A stretch of 64,000 nt of DNA, from positions 124,001 through 188,000 of the forward strand of contig JAIXMN010000008.1 of NCBI GenBank assembly GCA_025716815.1. Reading direction: 5' to 3'. The stretch is from Dichotomocladium elegans. Lineage: Eukaryota; Mucoromycota; Mucoromycetes; Mucorales; Lichtheimiaceae. Of this stretch, positions 1 to 12,026 are shown piece by piece; positions within the stretch are counted from its first letter, which is position 1, and every line of letters starts with the position of its first letter. A program made the position numbers and the translations under genes. The notes beneath the pieces are model-generated. The model ran no database searches and had not been told where the DNA came from. It saw only the letters and a program-made list of their open reading frames with translations.

Positions 1-1553
1 CATCTTTTTTACGACGACGGGCATTGACGAGCATAACCGTCCGAAATCTATCGACTATGTCGCCAATGACAAAATGTACTCTTCTTAACCATCTCTTCTC
101 ACACCATATACTTACCTCGCGTATCTTGCGTGAGCAAGTCTGCGCATGTCCCGGACTGAGAGAATACAGTCAGCATTCGATTTACCGTTGGGCTTTGTCA
201 GGCGCGAATGGCACCGGCAAACTGACTACCTGAATTCGTTGTAGTAACTCAGATTTGGATGATCATGATCCTTCTCGCCTTTCATAGGGTAGAGGTTAGG
301 CACATTATGCTATCCTCTAACTGTTCAATAATAGCTGCTTGTGTCTATCGAATCAGCAATCCTGCAAGTAGTATGTATCCATACCGAACCGCGTCGGCGT
401 TACAGTGTTCAAAAAAGAAATTGCCCTTCAATTTGATTTTGGACAGAGATTTGGGAATCCAGAAGGTAAGATATCAAGTGCATCAATCCACAGATAACCC
501 GGGAATGAAGACCAAATGTAGGCCAGTGTGGATCACCGTTGATATTGGCAGAAGGGACCTGTTATATCTCGGTTCCAAAGTCGTACACTTTCCGTACTCG
601 ACTACGGAGGATACCTCAAACTGCCAAGAACAGATCTTTACGCTTCTCAAGACCTTTCTACGCAGTAACCACAACGAACCCGCCCTCCCCCCCCGCAATT
701 TTTATTTCGAAAACTTTGTCTGTCCGCATTTTACAAGAAGCAGCAAGCTGATGAAAAGCTCCTCGACTCTATGAACGCATAGTTTGCAAGTAATGGGAAA
801 TTGGTTTGCGCCAAACACCAAATACCACGAACTTATCGGCGGTGTAGGCTTTCGGAGACAGTTGGAGACAAAACCAGCAAGTGCTGCTCCACCTGCAGTA
901 ATGAGACCCTCACTACCTTCAAAATGGTGCCTATCCCACACCCATATCACCGACTCAACAATCCAGTCACCCTCTGCCATGGCCTGCTAAAATATGAAGG
1001 GGCTATCAGAGTGGGTATATTTTCCCAAAATTTTCTAACGTATTGATGTTTCTGTACAGAAGGCAGGGCAGAAGGTGTTCGCCAACCAAGGTTATGGAAT
1101 TGGGATCTGAGGGCGGCTCTTAACACGCATCCTATCCTCCGTGGTCTTCGAGAAGATGGCATCATCCCAGCAGAGAGGAATTACTGCAGCTCGTGGAAGG
1201 CCACGCTCACCTGAATCAGGGCAGCGGAACGTGCACGCTCAGACCGACCGAGAAGGCCATGAGCCCGACCTATCCTTTTCCGCGTCCGTTATCGCTGATG
1301 CACTCACTCAGGATGACCGCAGCTCTTGCGGGTAAGCCCTCTTCGGTTGGAAGAGCGATGTGTTGTAAGTTCAGGGAGTGTAACACATTGATACAGAGAA
1401 CTGAGGTTAAGTATCGGGCTATCTGAATTGGGGGGCGGGGGGTTGGGGCTCATATTGCAAAATGAGGACCAATAATATTTGATTCTCGCCTGCCAACTTG
1501 ATGAAGTAACCTGCCGGCACGAGGAGCTTTCAATCCCTCCCTTCCAGTCCAAG
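1..1553. other. Unresolved stretch upstream of RPS18; possible decayed gene
   Basis: No gene could be assigned. On the plus strand around 890-1010 a short reading frame contains the peptide NNPVTLCHGLL, which resembles the start of the lipase-type alpha/beta-hydrolase motif, but the expected GFD-type continuation is absent. After an AG acceptor near 1060, an open stretch of about 47 codons (about 1062-1212) reads like protein (contains THPILRGLREDGII) and stops. Neither piece joins into a full domain. The stretch just before 1554 should hold the RPS18 promoter; no clear TATA box was seen. Confidence 0.3.
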
Positions 1554-2255
1554 ATGGTAATGTACTATGAGTAACTTGGCTAGCTAGCGAACAACTTGCG
1601 CAGGACATCAACAACGACAACAACAACGAGCGGATGGATGGATGGATGGATGGATGCACTCATGCGGAAATTATCATATATATAGTCGCTTGTTGTTCCC
1701 GAGAGGAATCAGTTCCAGCACATTATCCGTCTCCTCAACACGAACGTTGACGGCAAGAACAAGATCACCATTGCCTTGACTTCTGTCAAGGGTGTTGGTC
1801 GTCGTTTCGCCAACATTGCCTGCAAGAAGGCCGATGTCGACCTCAACAAGAGGTAAAAAAAAAAACGAACGCAAAAAAAAAGCATGGTGCGCGCGTCTAT
1901 TCTACTCTGCCGAAAACACCAACAAACGAAAAAAAATACCTTCTTTTTTTTGCTGTATAGAGCCGGCGAGTTGAGCAACGAAGAATTGGAGCGCATCGTC
2001 ACCATCCTTCAGAACCCTTCGCAATACAAGATCCCCAACTGGTTCTTGAACAGACAGAAGGACGTCGTCGATGGCAAGTACAGCCAGGCCATCTCCAACG
2101 GTTTGGATACCAAGATGCGTGAGGACTTGGAGCGCTTGAAGAAGATCCGTAACCATCGTGGTCTCCGTCACTTCTGGGGTCTCCGTGTCCGCGGTCAGCA
2201 CACGAAGACCACTGGCCGTCGTGGCAGAACCGTTGGTGTGTCCAAGAAGAAATAA
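1554..2255 (+). CDS. RPS18: 40S ribosomal protein S18 (uS13 family)
   Basis: Structural protein of the small ribosomal subunit head, homologous to bacterial S13, which contacts the initiator tRNA and the 50S bridge. Three exons are read: 1554-1556 (the ATG alone), 1686-1852 and 1961-2255, giving 154 aa, close to the usual 150-155. The first intron starts immediately after ATG (GTAATG) and ends ATATAG; the second is GTAAAA to TATAG. The protein contains the conserved KGVGRRFAN helix-hairpin-helix region, [12 protein letters not shown], and the C-terminal [24 protein letters not shown] RNA-binding tail ending in VSKKK. The start is chosen because SLVVPE directly follows the ATG after splicing, as in other eukaryotic S18 proteins. 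It converges with the calcium-channel gene. Identification is very secure; the one-codon first exon is inferred from splice consensus. Confidence 0.95.
1632..1656 (+). repeat. (GGAT)n microsatellite inside RPS18 intron 1
   Basis: Six tandem GGAT units lie within the first intron of RPS18, about 30 nt before its acceptor. Seen directly. No function is implied. Confidence 0.9.
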
Positions 2256-2659
2256 GGTGAGAATAGAAGGCACTCGACGCGCATTTGTCTTTTTTTTTGG
2301 TGGGAGATCCGATCTAACAGGATGCGTATGCCTATCCCCTTTCACTGTAGCTCTTTTCTTCAATTTTATTTTTTTTTCTATCTTGTCTGTGTGGGACAAT
2401 TAAAATGTCATACGTAGGATTAGACTGAAATATCCAAATTGGAAGTCGCCCGATCACAAAAATAGAAGTCGCATTTTCTTGCCCCCCCCAAGGCAAATGT
2501 CGCATCCTTTTTTAGGGACGGCTGCAATGGTTAAAGTACCAGAGACAACCACAATCTTGGGAGCACTATCGCGTGCATAGGGGCAATTGCAAGTGTAGCT
2601 TGGACCTTTATTTTGGGGGAAATAACGTAATAGTAGACCATATTCCCTCCCACACACAT
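2256..2659. other. Convergent 3' intergenic region
   Basis: This is the space between the RPS18 stop and the calcium-channel stop. It is T-rich just after RPS18 (2290-2380), consistent with 3' UTR and polyadenylation signals. No other gene was recognised. Confidence 0.6.
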
Positions 2660-5600
2660 TCAAGTCATGGAAGCCGGGTTGAGTGATTCTTGTTCCTCCT
2701 GCAGCCATTCTGTACAAGCAACGTATTCAGACACGTAGATTAGACACATTCACGCCGTGGAAGCGCCAGTATCAATTAATGGGCTCACCTGACCAGGAGC
2801 TCTCTCCCAGCTGCTCCATGAGTCTATCGGCATCCTGCGGAATCATGTCGAGCATCGGATCAAAAGCGTAATATCGCGTGAACGTGTCCACGTTCTGGTC
2901 ATAGAAAGGTTCTGTCACCGAAATATGCGCCGAAAATGATGGCCAGTGGGGTTCGATTTTGGGGAGGGCCATCGATGACGATCTCCGGTCCTCTGCACCT
3001 AAGGAAGGGATGAGAGCAGGTTGCGCGGAAATGGGTGCCGGCGGAGGCAGATGAGCTTGCTCGACCACAATCGCAGGCACTTTTTTTTTTCATGAATGAT
3101 ACGGTCATCTTCCAGTACCCATGTATCTTTTTCTCCTGTCAAAATAATAATACCTGGGGAGATCGAATAGTGCCGTTGATAACTTCCAGAGTGCCGAAGG
3201 GAAGATTCAGAATGAGTCCTGGCCAAACTCGCCGAATGGTTTAGCGGGTGTGCAAGACCATTTGTCGGAATATCTTGCTCGTGAGACCGCTGTGGGAAAA
3301 AACCTTCCATCATCGACATGTCAAGAACCTGTTCGTTGCGTATCCGTTCGCGCTCCTTAAGATACTGGCGACGTTGAATTAACATCGAAACAAGACTCTT
3401 CGCTCTTTTAGAGGCAAGGGTCCTGGTGATTCGATCTTGATTGCGTGCATGATGAACAAGCGCATCAAAGCTATTCGAGAAACATATTTTTTTTCCTTTG
3501 AGTATATCCAATAACGCGTCTAATAATACTACCCCCACCCCGTTCAGAAGACCTACGTAAGCGATTTTGAGACATCTACAAGCTGCATTGCAAGTATACA
3601 GAGCATGTCATGGAACGCGATACCCCTTGATTTAACTGCGAACATGACTTCCTATAAGTAGACCTTCCAATGAGACAGGACTGCAATCTACGGTCAAAAC
3701 AATACGTACCTGATAGACAAGTTCATACTTCTTTTTATTTTGGCGAACGGCCTCGACGTCCATCGTAGCAAGTCGACGGTTAACGGCGTCATAGTTATAA
3801 AACTGTTCACCTATGACATTATGGTCCCAGACCATTGAACCAGAGCGCATGGGAACTGACACCAGGTGGCCAACGTCTGGATCCATCTCATTGCTGGCAT
3901 CGAGCAAGCTGTGAAGACTATGTTCAGGCTCATAGACTCGGATTGCCAATACGCCCTGAAGATCCTAAAACGGGCACAACACATCTTTGTAGCACTGGGC
4001 GATCTTAGCAACCTAGTTTTTCTTTCTTTCTTATTTACCCGTAAAAAGGCTGGGATATCGGTTTTGCGAATGTAACCCGTTGCTTTCGGATCATACTCGG
4101 ACCATGCTTCCTTGAAACTTTTGCAGTTGTTCATTATCCAAACTGACTTTTGCACTTTTTTTCTTTCTATAGCTTTGGATGGTTTCAGTTATTTCGCTGT
4201 TAATACTTACTGTCTCAAATCCGTGCGAGTGATAAGCGTAAATTGGTTCCTGGTATCAAAGGTGAACGAGAAATTGTTGATGACAATCTACCACGTGACG
4301 TTAATCCCTTTCATTCGCTTCCACATGCCAGTGTACGTTTCCAACTTCTTACCACTGTAAAAAGGTTCACGAATATATACGTGCATACGACATAAAAGAT
4401 TACAAAGACCGTCACTGAGGCCACTGGAGATCCGCAATCGTCATCATTTACGCATTCGTATGGCTCCACTGCGAAATCATGCATCAAAAAGTCCTAAAAA
4501 ATGATCCAGTTACAACCATGTGTGTATTCCTCGCTACAAAAGGGTAAACCATATTACCCAGTTTTCACCGGTAGTAATTCTCCATAGCGTCTGGAATGAG
4601 TTCCAGAAACTGCGGAAGTTTGCATGATTGTTGCCATAGGGCCCATAGCGAGTTGTCGCAAAAAGCTCTTCGACAATGACGGCAAAACAGGTCATTACCA
4701 CCGCTAGCGCGCAGGTCACATAGATGATATTCGGCATCGCTCGACTATACACTCTGACATCAAACGCCAGTACACCGCACTGGGCACATATATATGACTT
4801 ACTTTACCGAACGGAATAAGGTATCTAATGCTTCATTTCGCTGGGCAAGACGGAAAGGAATGGCAATGAATACCATTTTACGAAACACGTCAAACCAATA
4901 CTACGCGTTCCTGAGTACATATAAATGTGGTATCATCGTTACACCAAGAGACATTTGATCACTATACCTGCTTGATAAGAAATTTCTCCACAATCTCGAC
5001 AGTGATCACTACGAATATCAATGAGCATATATATTTAGTATATTAATCGTATTTCGAGACTTACATATCATTATCACAACAAAATCATAAATATTCCATT
5101 TGGAGGAAAGGTACTATGACGATCGTCCCCTCGAAAGTTAGAGCATTTCTCTCCCCTCTACATAGCGTCGAATACCTTTTGGATTCCTGTTCCGAACATT
5201 TTGAGAGCAATTTCAAGAACGAAGAATCCGATAAATACGTAATATGCGCATTCTAAAAGCGAATGTTAACGACAAGACGGAGAAATACATTAGATTATCA
5301 CACCATACTTTGCAAATATGTAAAATGCGGTGACTGGTGGTAATGCGTAAAGGTGAAGGTCACTTGTGCAAACCGTGGATGAGATCATTATTTGTTACGC
5401 GTTGGAAGGAACTTACGGATATTCATCATCAAGATTGCAGACATAAATTGCGTAAACCATCCTCGTTTGTTGATAACAATATCGTAGCAGAAAGCCCGAA
5501 TGGTGCCATTAGGGGGCCGTTGGTTTTTCAGCGAAGGTCTCACCAGAGAAAGTTGGCGCTGCAGATCTTGGAACTGCCGTTGCGTGTTTGTCAGAGAAGA

Positions 5601-8600
5601 AATGCCTCTTCGCCTCTTGAATGTCTCAAGAATAACACCAATAAACAACTGAATTGAGCAGAGAGACGTAAGGAACATGAAGCAGACGTAATAGAGCGAG
5701 TGCCAAGTTGAATTCGATTCCCAACTGAAACTGGGTTGCTGATCCTTCGCAAATGGTACGCTCATAGCGCTGAAAAGGGACATAATCTACAAATGACATA
5801 CCCTGTGTAAGAAGAAAGAGTTACCTTCCCAGACACGGTCCTGTTAACCTACCCAACCTTCGCCAGAAGCACATTCAAAAAGATGAAGCATAGCAGCACC
5901 GAACGTATCGTAAGAGTACTTGTAAGGATTGACCCATGCGCGCGGGGACCAGATGCCAAAGCCGCTCGTTTTGAACTCATTCATACAGTGGCTCTTGCTA
6001 TTCAGATCATTGTCATTGCACCCTGCAAAGCGGCCACTGAAGAGATAGCATCCGTATACACCAAAGGCGACAAACACAATCAGATTTAGTATAACAGCGT
6101 CTATCATAGTCGGCAGACCATCTAAAAGGTCAAGAAAGATGACGCGGATTTCTTCGACATAGTACACCGCACGTATGGCCCTGAGCATCCGCAAAGCGCG
6201 CAGCCAGCCATCTTTGTTCTTTTCGATAAATGCAATCGACAGGACTTGCGCTGTTAGGGCTGCAAGATCAACCACGTTCCATGCACTCCGAAGATAGGAG
6301 TCGTGTAGGACAAAGAGACCGTCTGATACAATATGAATGAACACGTCAAGCCAAAAGAAAACAAGCATAATACGCTGCGCTTGCTCTTGGATATCAGCCC
6401 ATCTCGGATCCTTCGAACGATGGTACTTATCGTTCCATACCGCAAGCACGACACTAGCGTACAGAAGGGTGATGATCGCAGCGTTATAGATACGTGAATT
6501 ACGCATCTGTACGCACCATTTCCGAATTGGATTACTAGACTTCAGGATGAAAATCGAGCGAAAAGTCTGAAGATTCTCGATGATCACATCCTTGTTTTCT
6601 TTGGCTACGTTGGTTTCGTACTCGTCACCATACTTGACAAGAGGCTCAACAAAGTCATCGTTCAGTCGTTCTTCACCTACAATAGAGCTTAGCGTGCTCA
6701 CATTGGACCTATCTCATGGATAAGCTGTCATTGTGCAATGTTTTCCCTCGAGCCAAAAGATATTGAGTAAACCCGTCCATGACATACACGACAGATGATG
6801 TGCGTTGCGTCCTTGCTGCAGCCTCGGCTGCAGCTCTAGAGATAGGCATTCTTGGAAATTGACGACTTGAACTTGACTGCTGCTGCTGCTGGCGGCTTGT
6901 TGGTAATGAGGATAGAAGCTGTTTCTGATCGGGTTGATCAACCGTCAAGAATCTCCGGATTCCTGAGCGAGTAACCTCTGCCGTCAAATCCTTTGGTATC
7001 TTCTCCACTTTGACGATTTCGTGCTCCAAACTCAGAAAAAATGGGAGCATATATCTGATCGATTGACGGTAATGAATGCTTCCTATTGGTTTGCTCATTA
7101 TGCGTCCCACTTACTGAGTGACTGGATCGAGTTTATAATATTCAGGTTGCCATCGGTGTTGCCTCACGTAATTTTTGATCTGTATTTGCTTAATCTCATC
7201 TTCATCCAGATCAAAATTTTCCATAATGACAGCAATAAAGAGGTTCAGAACAAGATCTGGTATACTGGGGTTAGTTTCCCGCGTGGTGCGCACCTCTTTT
7301 AAGAGTGAAGTATACTGTACAATGGACGGTAAAGTAGATGAGAACCATAAAGACGGCTGCATACGCAGCCGAAGCGTGGGATTGGCTGTACATTGCTGCA
7401 TAAAGGATATCCTTTTCTCGTTCGTTAAGCTCAACATGCAAAAAAAAAATTATCACATGGCACTTACAGTCCAATTCTCGCCTGTCAAGATCTGCATACA
7501 TGTGTGCAATGTGATTAATCCAAAATCAAATCTCATGTATATTCCACCTACTTGAAAGAGAGCTAGAAACGCTTGGAAAAAAGTGTCAAAGCGCATCTCG
7601 GTATCTTTTGTAGTTGTCAACTTGTTGAAATCACCGCCAAAAAGCTGGATGGATATAGGACAAAGCAAAAAGAGGATCCAGAATGTAAGGAATGTCAGAT
7701 TAATGATGCCTTGACCGTCGCCAATCACATTAGACTATAACATCAAATTTTACTCGTTAGATTACTCTGGAGATCTCGAAATAGACGTGATTACCAAGAG
7801 GTCAAGCACCCGAGGAAATAAATATACAAGGCGGTAAGCCCGCAAAACTGGAAAGAGCTGGAAATAACGATGTAGCATTTCAAATCCACCATGTAACACC
7901 GCTTCGTTTGCCAGGGATGCTACTGCTATCAGAAAATCAATTCGATTACGTGATAAAAGGAGTTATGGGATTGAATGAATATGATCTGAATGTTATGAAC
8001 AAGATAGCCGAAGAAAAGGATATGATAAAACTTCCAGAACTGTTGCCAGGTATAGGACCCAGCTATCCGAATCGAGATCTCCAAACTAAATGCCAAGGTG
8101 AATATAAAGTTTGCCCGATCTATGATTGAATTGGATGTTGGTAAAATATAAGAAGTTTAACTGGATATCTTACGAATTGCTTCGATTTCACCAGGACTAC
8201 GCGCTCCTGAATAAAAGCCCATCGATACCATATTCAGTGCAACAAGGATACTTCCAATGTAAGGAAAGTACCGCGTTGTCATAATGTAGTATGCCCATCG
8301 TCGCAGTCGATCAGTGCGGCGGCGTACAGCATTGGACATGAGAGATGCGCTTCCGCCATATATCCATTGTTCGATGGCATCATCCGTGTTTTTCCCATTG
8401 ATGGTTCGAGTGAGCAATAGACGTGGTTTCTTCTCTGTTGCGAAAGCGCTGTGACGCATATCACCTCGCGCGTTTGCGAAGGAGTTCGTAATGACAGCTG
8501 CATCCGATTTCAATGTTACTTAACCCAAGTATCGTGGACGTTTATGTAGACGTACCAATAAACATGGGGACCATGATGAATGTCATTAAATAAATGACAA

Positions 8601-11600
8601 AGCAGTAATATATGCCGCCAACTGTTCCAGAAATGCTGTCCTGGCTGAGATACATGAGATCGGTCCATCCTTCAGTCGAGATCACCGTAAAGACGTTGAG
8701 CATTGCATATAAAAAGTTTTTGTAATTCATGTATCCGTATCCAGGTCGGTTCATCGCACTTTGCACACATATCTGACCGATTTGGCAAATAAAGCCATCG
8801 CCGTCGATTATATCAACAAAAGTATCCTTTTCGAGATCATAAACGCCCCCTAGCGTGCCATTCAACGTGTAGTGATTGTTGCACGCAGCACGTGGCTCCA
8901 CAAAGGTTATATCTTGACATAGAAAAGCTGGTGAGTCATTCGAGGATCAATACGTATTGTCTGGTAACTTACTTCCGTTCTCCATCACAGCACATCGCCG
9001 TGAAAAGGCGTTCATGAATATTAAAACAGCAAGAAGCGCGAGAAGTACCCAAAAAAAAGCAAAAAATCCGAGGACATTGCAAAGCATGTCGAAGCTGGAC
9101 CGAAGTGATCTGATAATAATCTACGGAGATGAAGATGCTGAGGAGGACCCTCCAGCTTTTGGAATGCCATGGCAATAGTGTTCCACTTACTGCTGTACCC
9201 TCTGTGATCCCTGCTAGTCGCAAGACACGAGCCGCCGCGATTGCTTTGAATAGCGACCAAGTATCATTTGTGCATAGCATTAGCACAAGGTCAATCCAAT
9301 AAGCCGATATGGCGATTAAATCAAGCAAATTTGTTGCATCCGCAAGATATGCTGTGTGCGATATTTTGAGATAAGCATCGCCTGAGCCGTCTTCGTCAGA
9401 TGCTGATTCCGCCATAGAACGGCCGCTGATATTCCCATATGAAGGCGAGCTCCCATAGCTTTGGGTGTTTGAATCTTGCGTGCCATACGGCGACGGCGAT
9501 CGTCTAAGCATAGGGAATTCTGCGAGCGACTGGGACTCATCTTCGATCGGTGACCATGGCGCTAGCTGATAGAATTGATCATCATCCGTAATACCCTGTC
9601 CGTTAACACGCGTGCCGATGGCAGATACTGAGCGGATACTGCGACTAGATGATATCGAAGGTACAGCAAAGCGCGGAAGACTTGATATGAAAACCACAGT
9701 TGGTTTTGAAACCATGTGCAGTCCCTTTTTATAATATGCATCAACAATGTCACGAAATCTCTCTCGAAACCGTAAAAGGTCCGGCTTTTCTTTTGAAGGC
9801 TTCGAGAGAATGAAGCCGTAAACGATAATTTTCGCAACCGTCTCTAACCTACATATGTGCTATCAGCTATACTGATTAGGAGACAAATCGTTGGTCGTTA
9901 CTTGCGTGTAGATTATATTAATGGCAAGGATCGCGTACTGGTACGGATGATGAAAGTCGGTTTTATCCTTGTTCGCTCGGATAGGTACAAAGGATAAGAT
10001 AAGCCATTGCAAAAACACGAGGAAAAGAATGAGAAGGTTGAATCGCCTGTACGAAGAATGATTACTCCAATGCATGTGTTTTCTTTCTTGATGCCTTTCT
10101 CAATATACTTCTACTAAAGACTCTCAACATACTTGGATGCAACAACTTTCCACAGAGCCAAACGTATCGGATTATTAGGTCCAAAAACCCACAGAGACCA
10201 GCCCTCGAAATGAATGGATGGTGGCCGCTTGCTCCTATCGATGTTTATAGGACCACTTAAAGTAGTTGCCAAGGATGCCGAAAATCTACGGAGGAAGTCT
10301 GCTGCTGATGACTGTCTCGCTTTCCGCCGCGGGGCATCACCAGTATTTGGTTCGATTTCATTGACATGCTCGACAAGCTGCTGATGTGTATTCGGTGATT
10401 CCGGCAAGATGTAACTGTCGACGCTGGGAGGAGCCTTCTGTAGACTCTGACGCCTATATGGAAATATGCTTCCCAGGCTTCCCAGACGATTGGACTGTTG
10501 TATATCCGAGGAGGAGTCTGTGAATGGCGTAACTGGACTCTCAAGAGGATGCTGTGTTTCGGGGCTGCTCTGCTGAGATCTAAGAGGTGACCCTGCTGCT
10601 ACTTGGTCGATGAATACCGAGGTACGTTGCGTATCCGGAGGCTTGGTTGTAAGCGTGATTGACGGGCGAGAATTCCTGTGCGAATCAAGCAGATCGGGCG
10701 ATGCGTTTAGATATTCTGCGAGAATGAGCATTTCCTCAACATCAATCCGGTTTTCGTAAGGCTCACAGCTACGCGTATCGACTGCCCTCTGCGCCATGCC
10801 TTCCAAAAAAGCAAAAGCTTTCCGCCAGAACGGCCAAGCCGCCTTGGGCAGGGATGAGGCCCGGACTGCGGCAGCAGCGGCAGCAGCGGCCGCATAGATA
10901 TCAGGCTCGTCCACGGTTTTGTGTCCCCTCATGCCTCTCGCTGTTTCTGATGTTATTTTTAAAAGCTTCGAGAGGCTGTGTCTGTGGCTGGTAATTTGCG
11001 ATGCAGGATTGCTAGATACAGTTTTCTGCCGACCACTGTACCGGTGCCGGGAGCGAATATAGCCTAGCACAGACGAATGGTTGCTCCCATTAGCGCCCAT
11101 GCTCTCGCCATTAAGTTTTTTGGCACCAGGTTCTCCTCCCAGCCAGTCAGACGACCGGCCTTCGGGAAGGGTATGTTCAACGGGGTAGAGCTCTGCGCTT
11201 GATGTATCGTTGCCCATAGACTGCCCTGTAGTCGAGGGCATGTTATCCATTTCAGATAGATCTGGGATCGCCATAGGGTTGATGTCCCTGTATGGGCGTC
11301 GATATATGTAACCATTAGATATACTTCGGCGTCGCGGTCTGCTGGTGGACGGAATGGTTGATATCCTGCCCTGCAGAAGAATATCGAGTTTGTTCTTCTT
11401 TTCGAGACGGTCGGCTGTCAAGGGCGGATAGTGATCGGTCGAATACTGGTGCAACGGGCGAGAACCGGATTGTAGAACATATGAATGCAGCGACTGTTGG
11501 TTCGCTGATGATATGACGGATCGGCGGTGATGAGTGGCTGACTGGCGTTGGTTAGAGTAGGAAGGCAGCGCTTTTCCGTTGGTGTCAGAGAATTTCTTCA

Positions 11601-11601
11601 T
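2660..11601 (-). CDS. CCH1: Voltage-gated calcium channel alpha-1 subunit, Cch1 type
   Basis: Four-domain plasma-membrane Ca2+ channel pore (fungal Cch1, NALCN/Cav relatives), normally paired with Mid1 for high-affinity Ca2+ entry. I read 28 exons (11601-10133, 10046-9906, 9848-9191, 9120-8973, 8927-8556, 8497-8174, 8119-8024, 7949-7795, 7734-7552, 7491-7468, 7411-7321, 7256-7115, 7054-6788, 6708-5853, 5786-5417, 5333-5304, 5252-5176, 5113-5065, 5008-4968, 4900-4803, 4753-4558, 4493-4353, 4287-4211, 4117-4039, 3964-3706, 3552-3154, 3079-2789, 2709-2660), summing to 2,360 codons plus stop, a normal family length. A 490-residue disordered cytosolic N-terminus precedes domain I. The pore loops read STEGW, LTGENW, SGEGW and TTGENW, so all four filter positions are Glu. 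S4 segments carry few Arg/Lys, most clearly in domain IV. The post-S6 EF-hand-like motif FKEAWSEYDPKATGYI is present. The junctions at 5304 and 3706/3552 are the least certain. Confidence 0.93.
7468..7491 (-). other. 24-nt microexon encoding the domain II selectivity filter
   Basis: This exon, flanked by TATGCAG and GTAAGT, encodes only ILTGENWT, the pore loop of domain II. Phase is 0 on both sides, so skipping it would keep the frame and delete the filter glutamate. Confidence 0.85.
7950..8023 (-). other. Candidate U12-type AT-AC intron (Cch1 intron 7)
   Basis: The intron begins ATATCCTTTT (the U12 5' splice-site consensus) and ends ATCAC. About 13 nt before the end sits TCCCATAAC, close to the U12 branch consensus TTCCTTAAC. 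Removing exactly these 74 nt joins TAT-C to GT-AAT-CGA and gives FWKFYRNRIDFLIAVA across S2-S3 of domain II, the expected channel sequence. No GT-AG alternative keeps the frame here. Confidence 0.85.
9849..9905 (-). other. GC-AG intron (Cch1 intron 2)
   Basis: The donor is AC|GCAAGT, the typical GC-type donor, and the acceptor is ATGTAG. The spliced product reads IIYTLETVAKIIVYGF (domain I S2). The neighbouring GT at 9901 would put the next exon out of frame. Confidence 0.8.
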
Positions 11602-12026
11602 ATGCTGTTGAACGAAATAAGGAAGAGGAGCCTTTATTTTTGGTTCTTCGGATATTTTCTCTTCACTGTAACGAGTTGAGAATTTTAGGGCAAAATACCA
11701 TTCCCCTCTCTCTGAGGTTTCCTTTCACGGTTTGGCTTCTGCCACAGCCTATCGTCACGCCTCCTTTGGCTCTGCTTGGTATGTAGAGTACAGAGCACAC
11801 GCCACCTGCGATCATCATGATGCAAGTCAAAATCGTATTATTAGGATGCTACACCCATAAAAGTCAACAATTGCAATTCTCCGTGACGTTCATTACACCC
11901 TGATAAACTTGGATGGTAGGACATTGTGCGGGATGAATTTTTTGTACTTGCACAGGTCCGCATTAAAAGTGCTTCCGATTGGCTGTGGTCCCAGACCTTG
12001 AGAGACGGTTCAATAAAGGTTTCCCC
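11602..12026. promoter_or_regulatory. Divergent promoter region, CCH1 / PHD gene
   Basis: The starts of the minus-strand channel gene and the plus-strand PHD-finger gene are about 425 bp apart. A CT-rich tract (11695-11730) lies near the channel side. No specific operator was identified. The assignment rests on gene arrangement only. Confidence 0.4.

Noticed and set aside
702..980. 92-codon minus-strand ORF in the first kilobase
   Set aside because: It has one hydrophobic patch but no recognisable family, no partner exons, and overlaps the competing plus-strand signal.
7400..7411. A second perfect U12 donor-like ATATCCTTTA at the start of the domain II S6 exon
   Set aside because: The sequence is coding (DILYAAMY) and needed for the channel, with a good AAAAG acceptor just before it; the match is coincidental.
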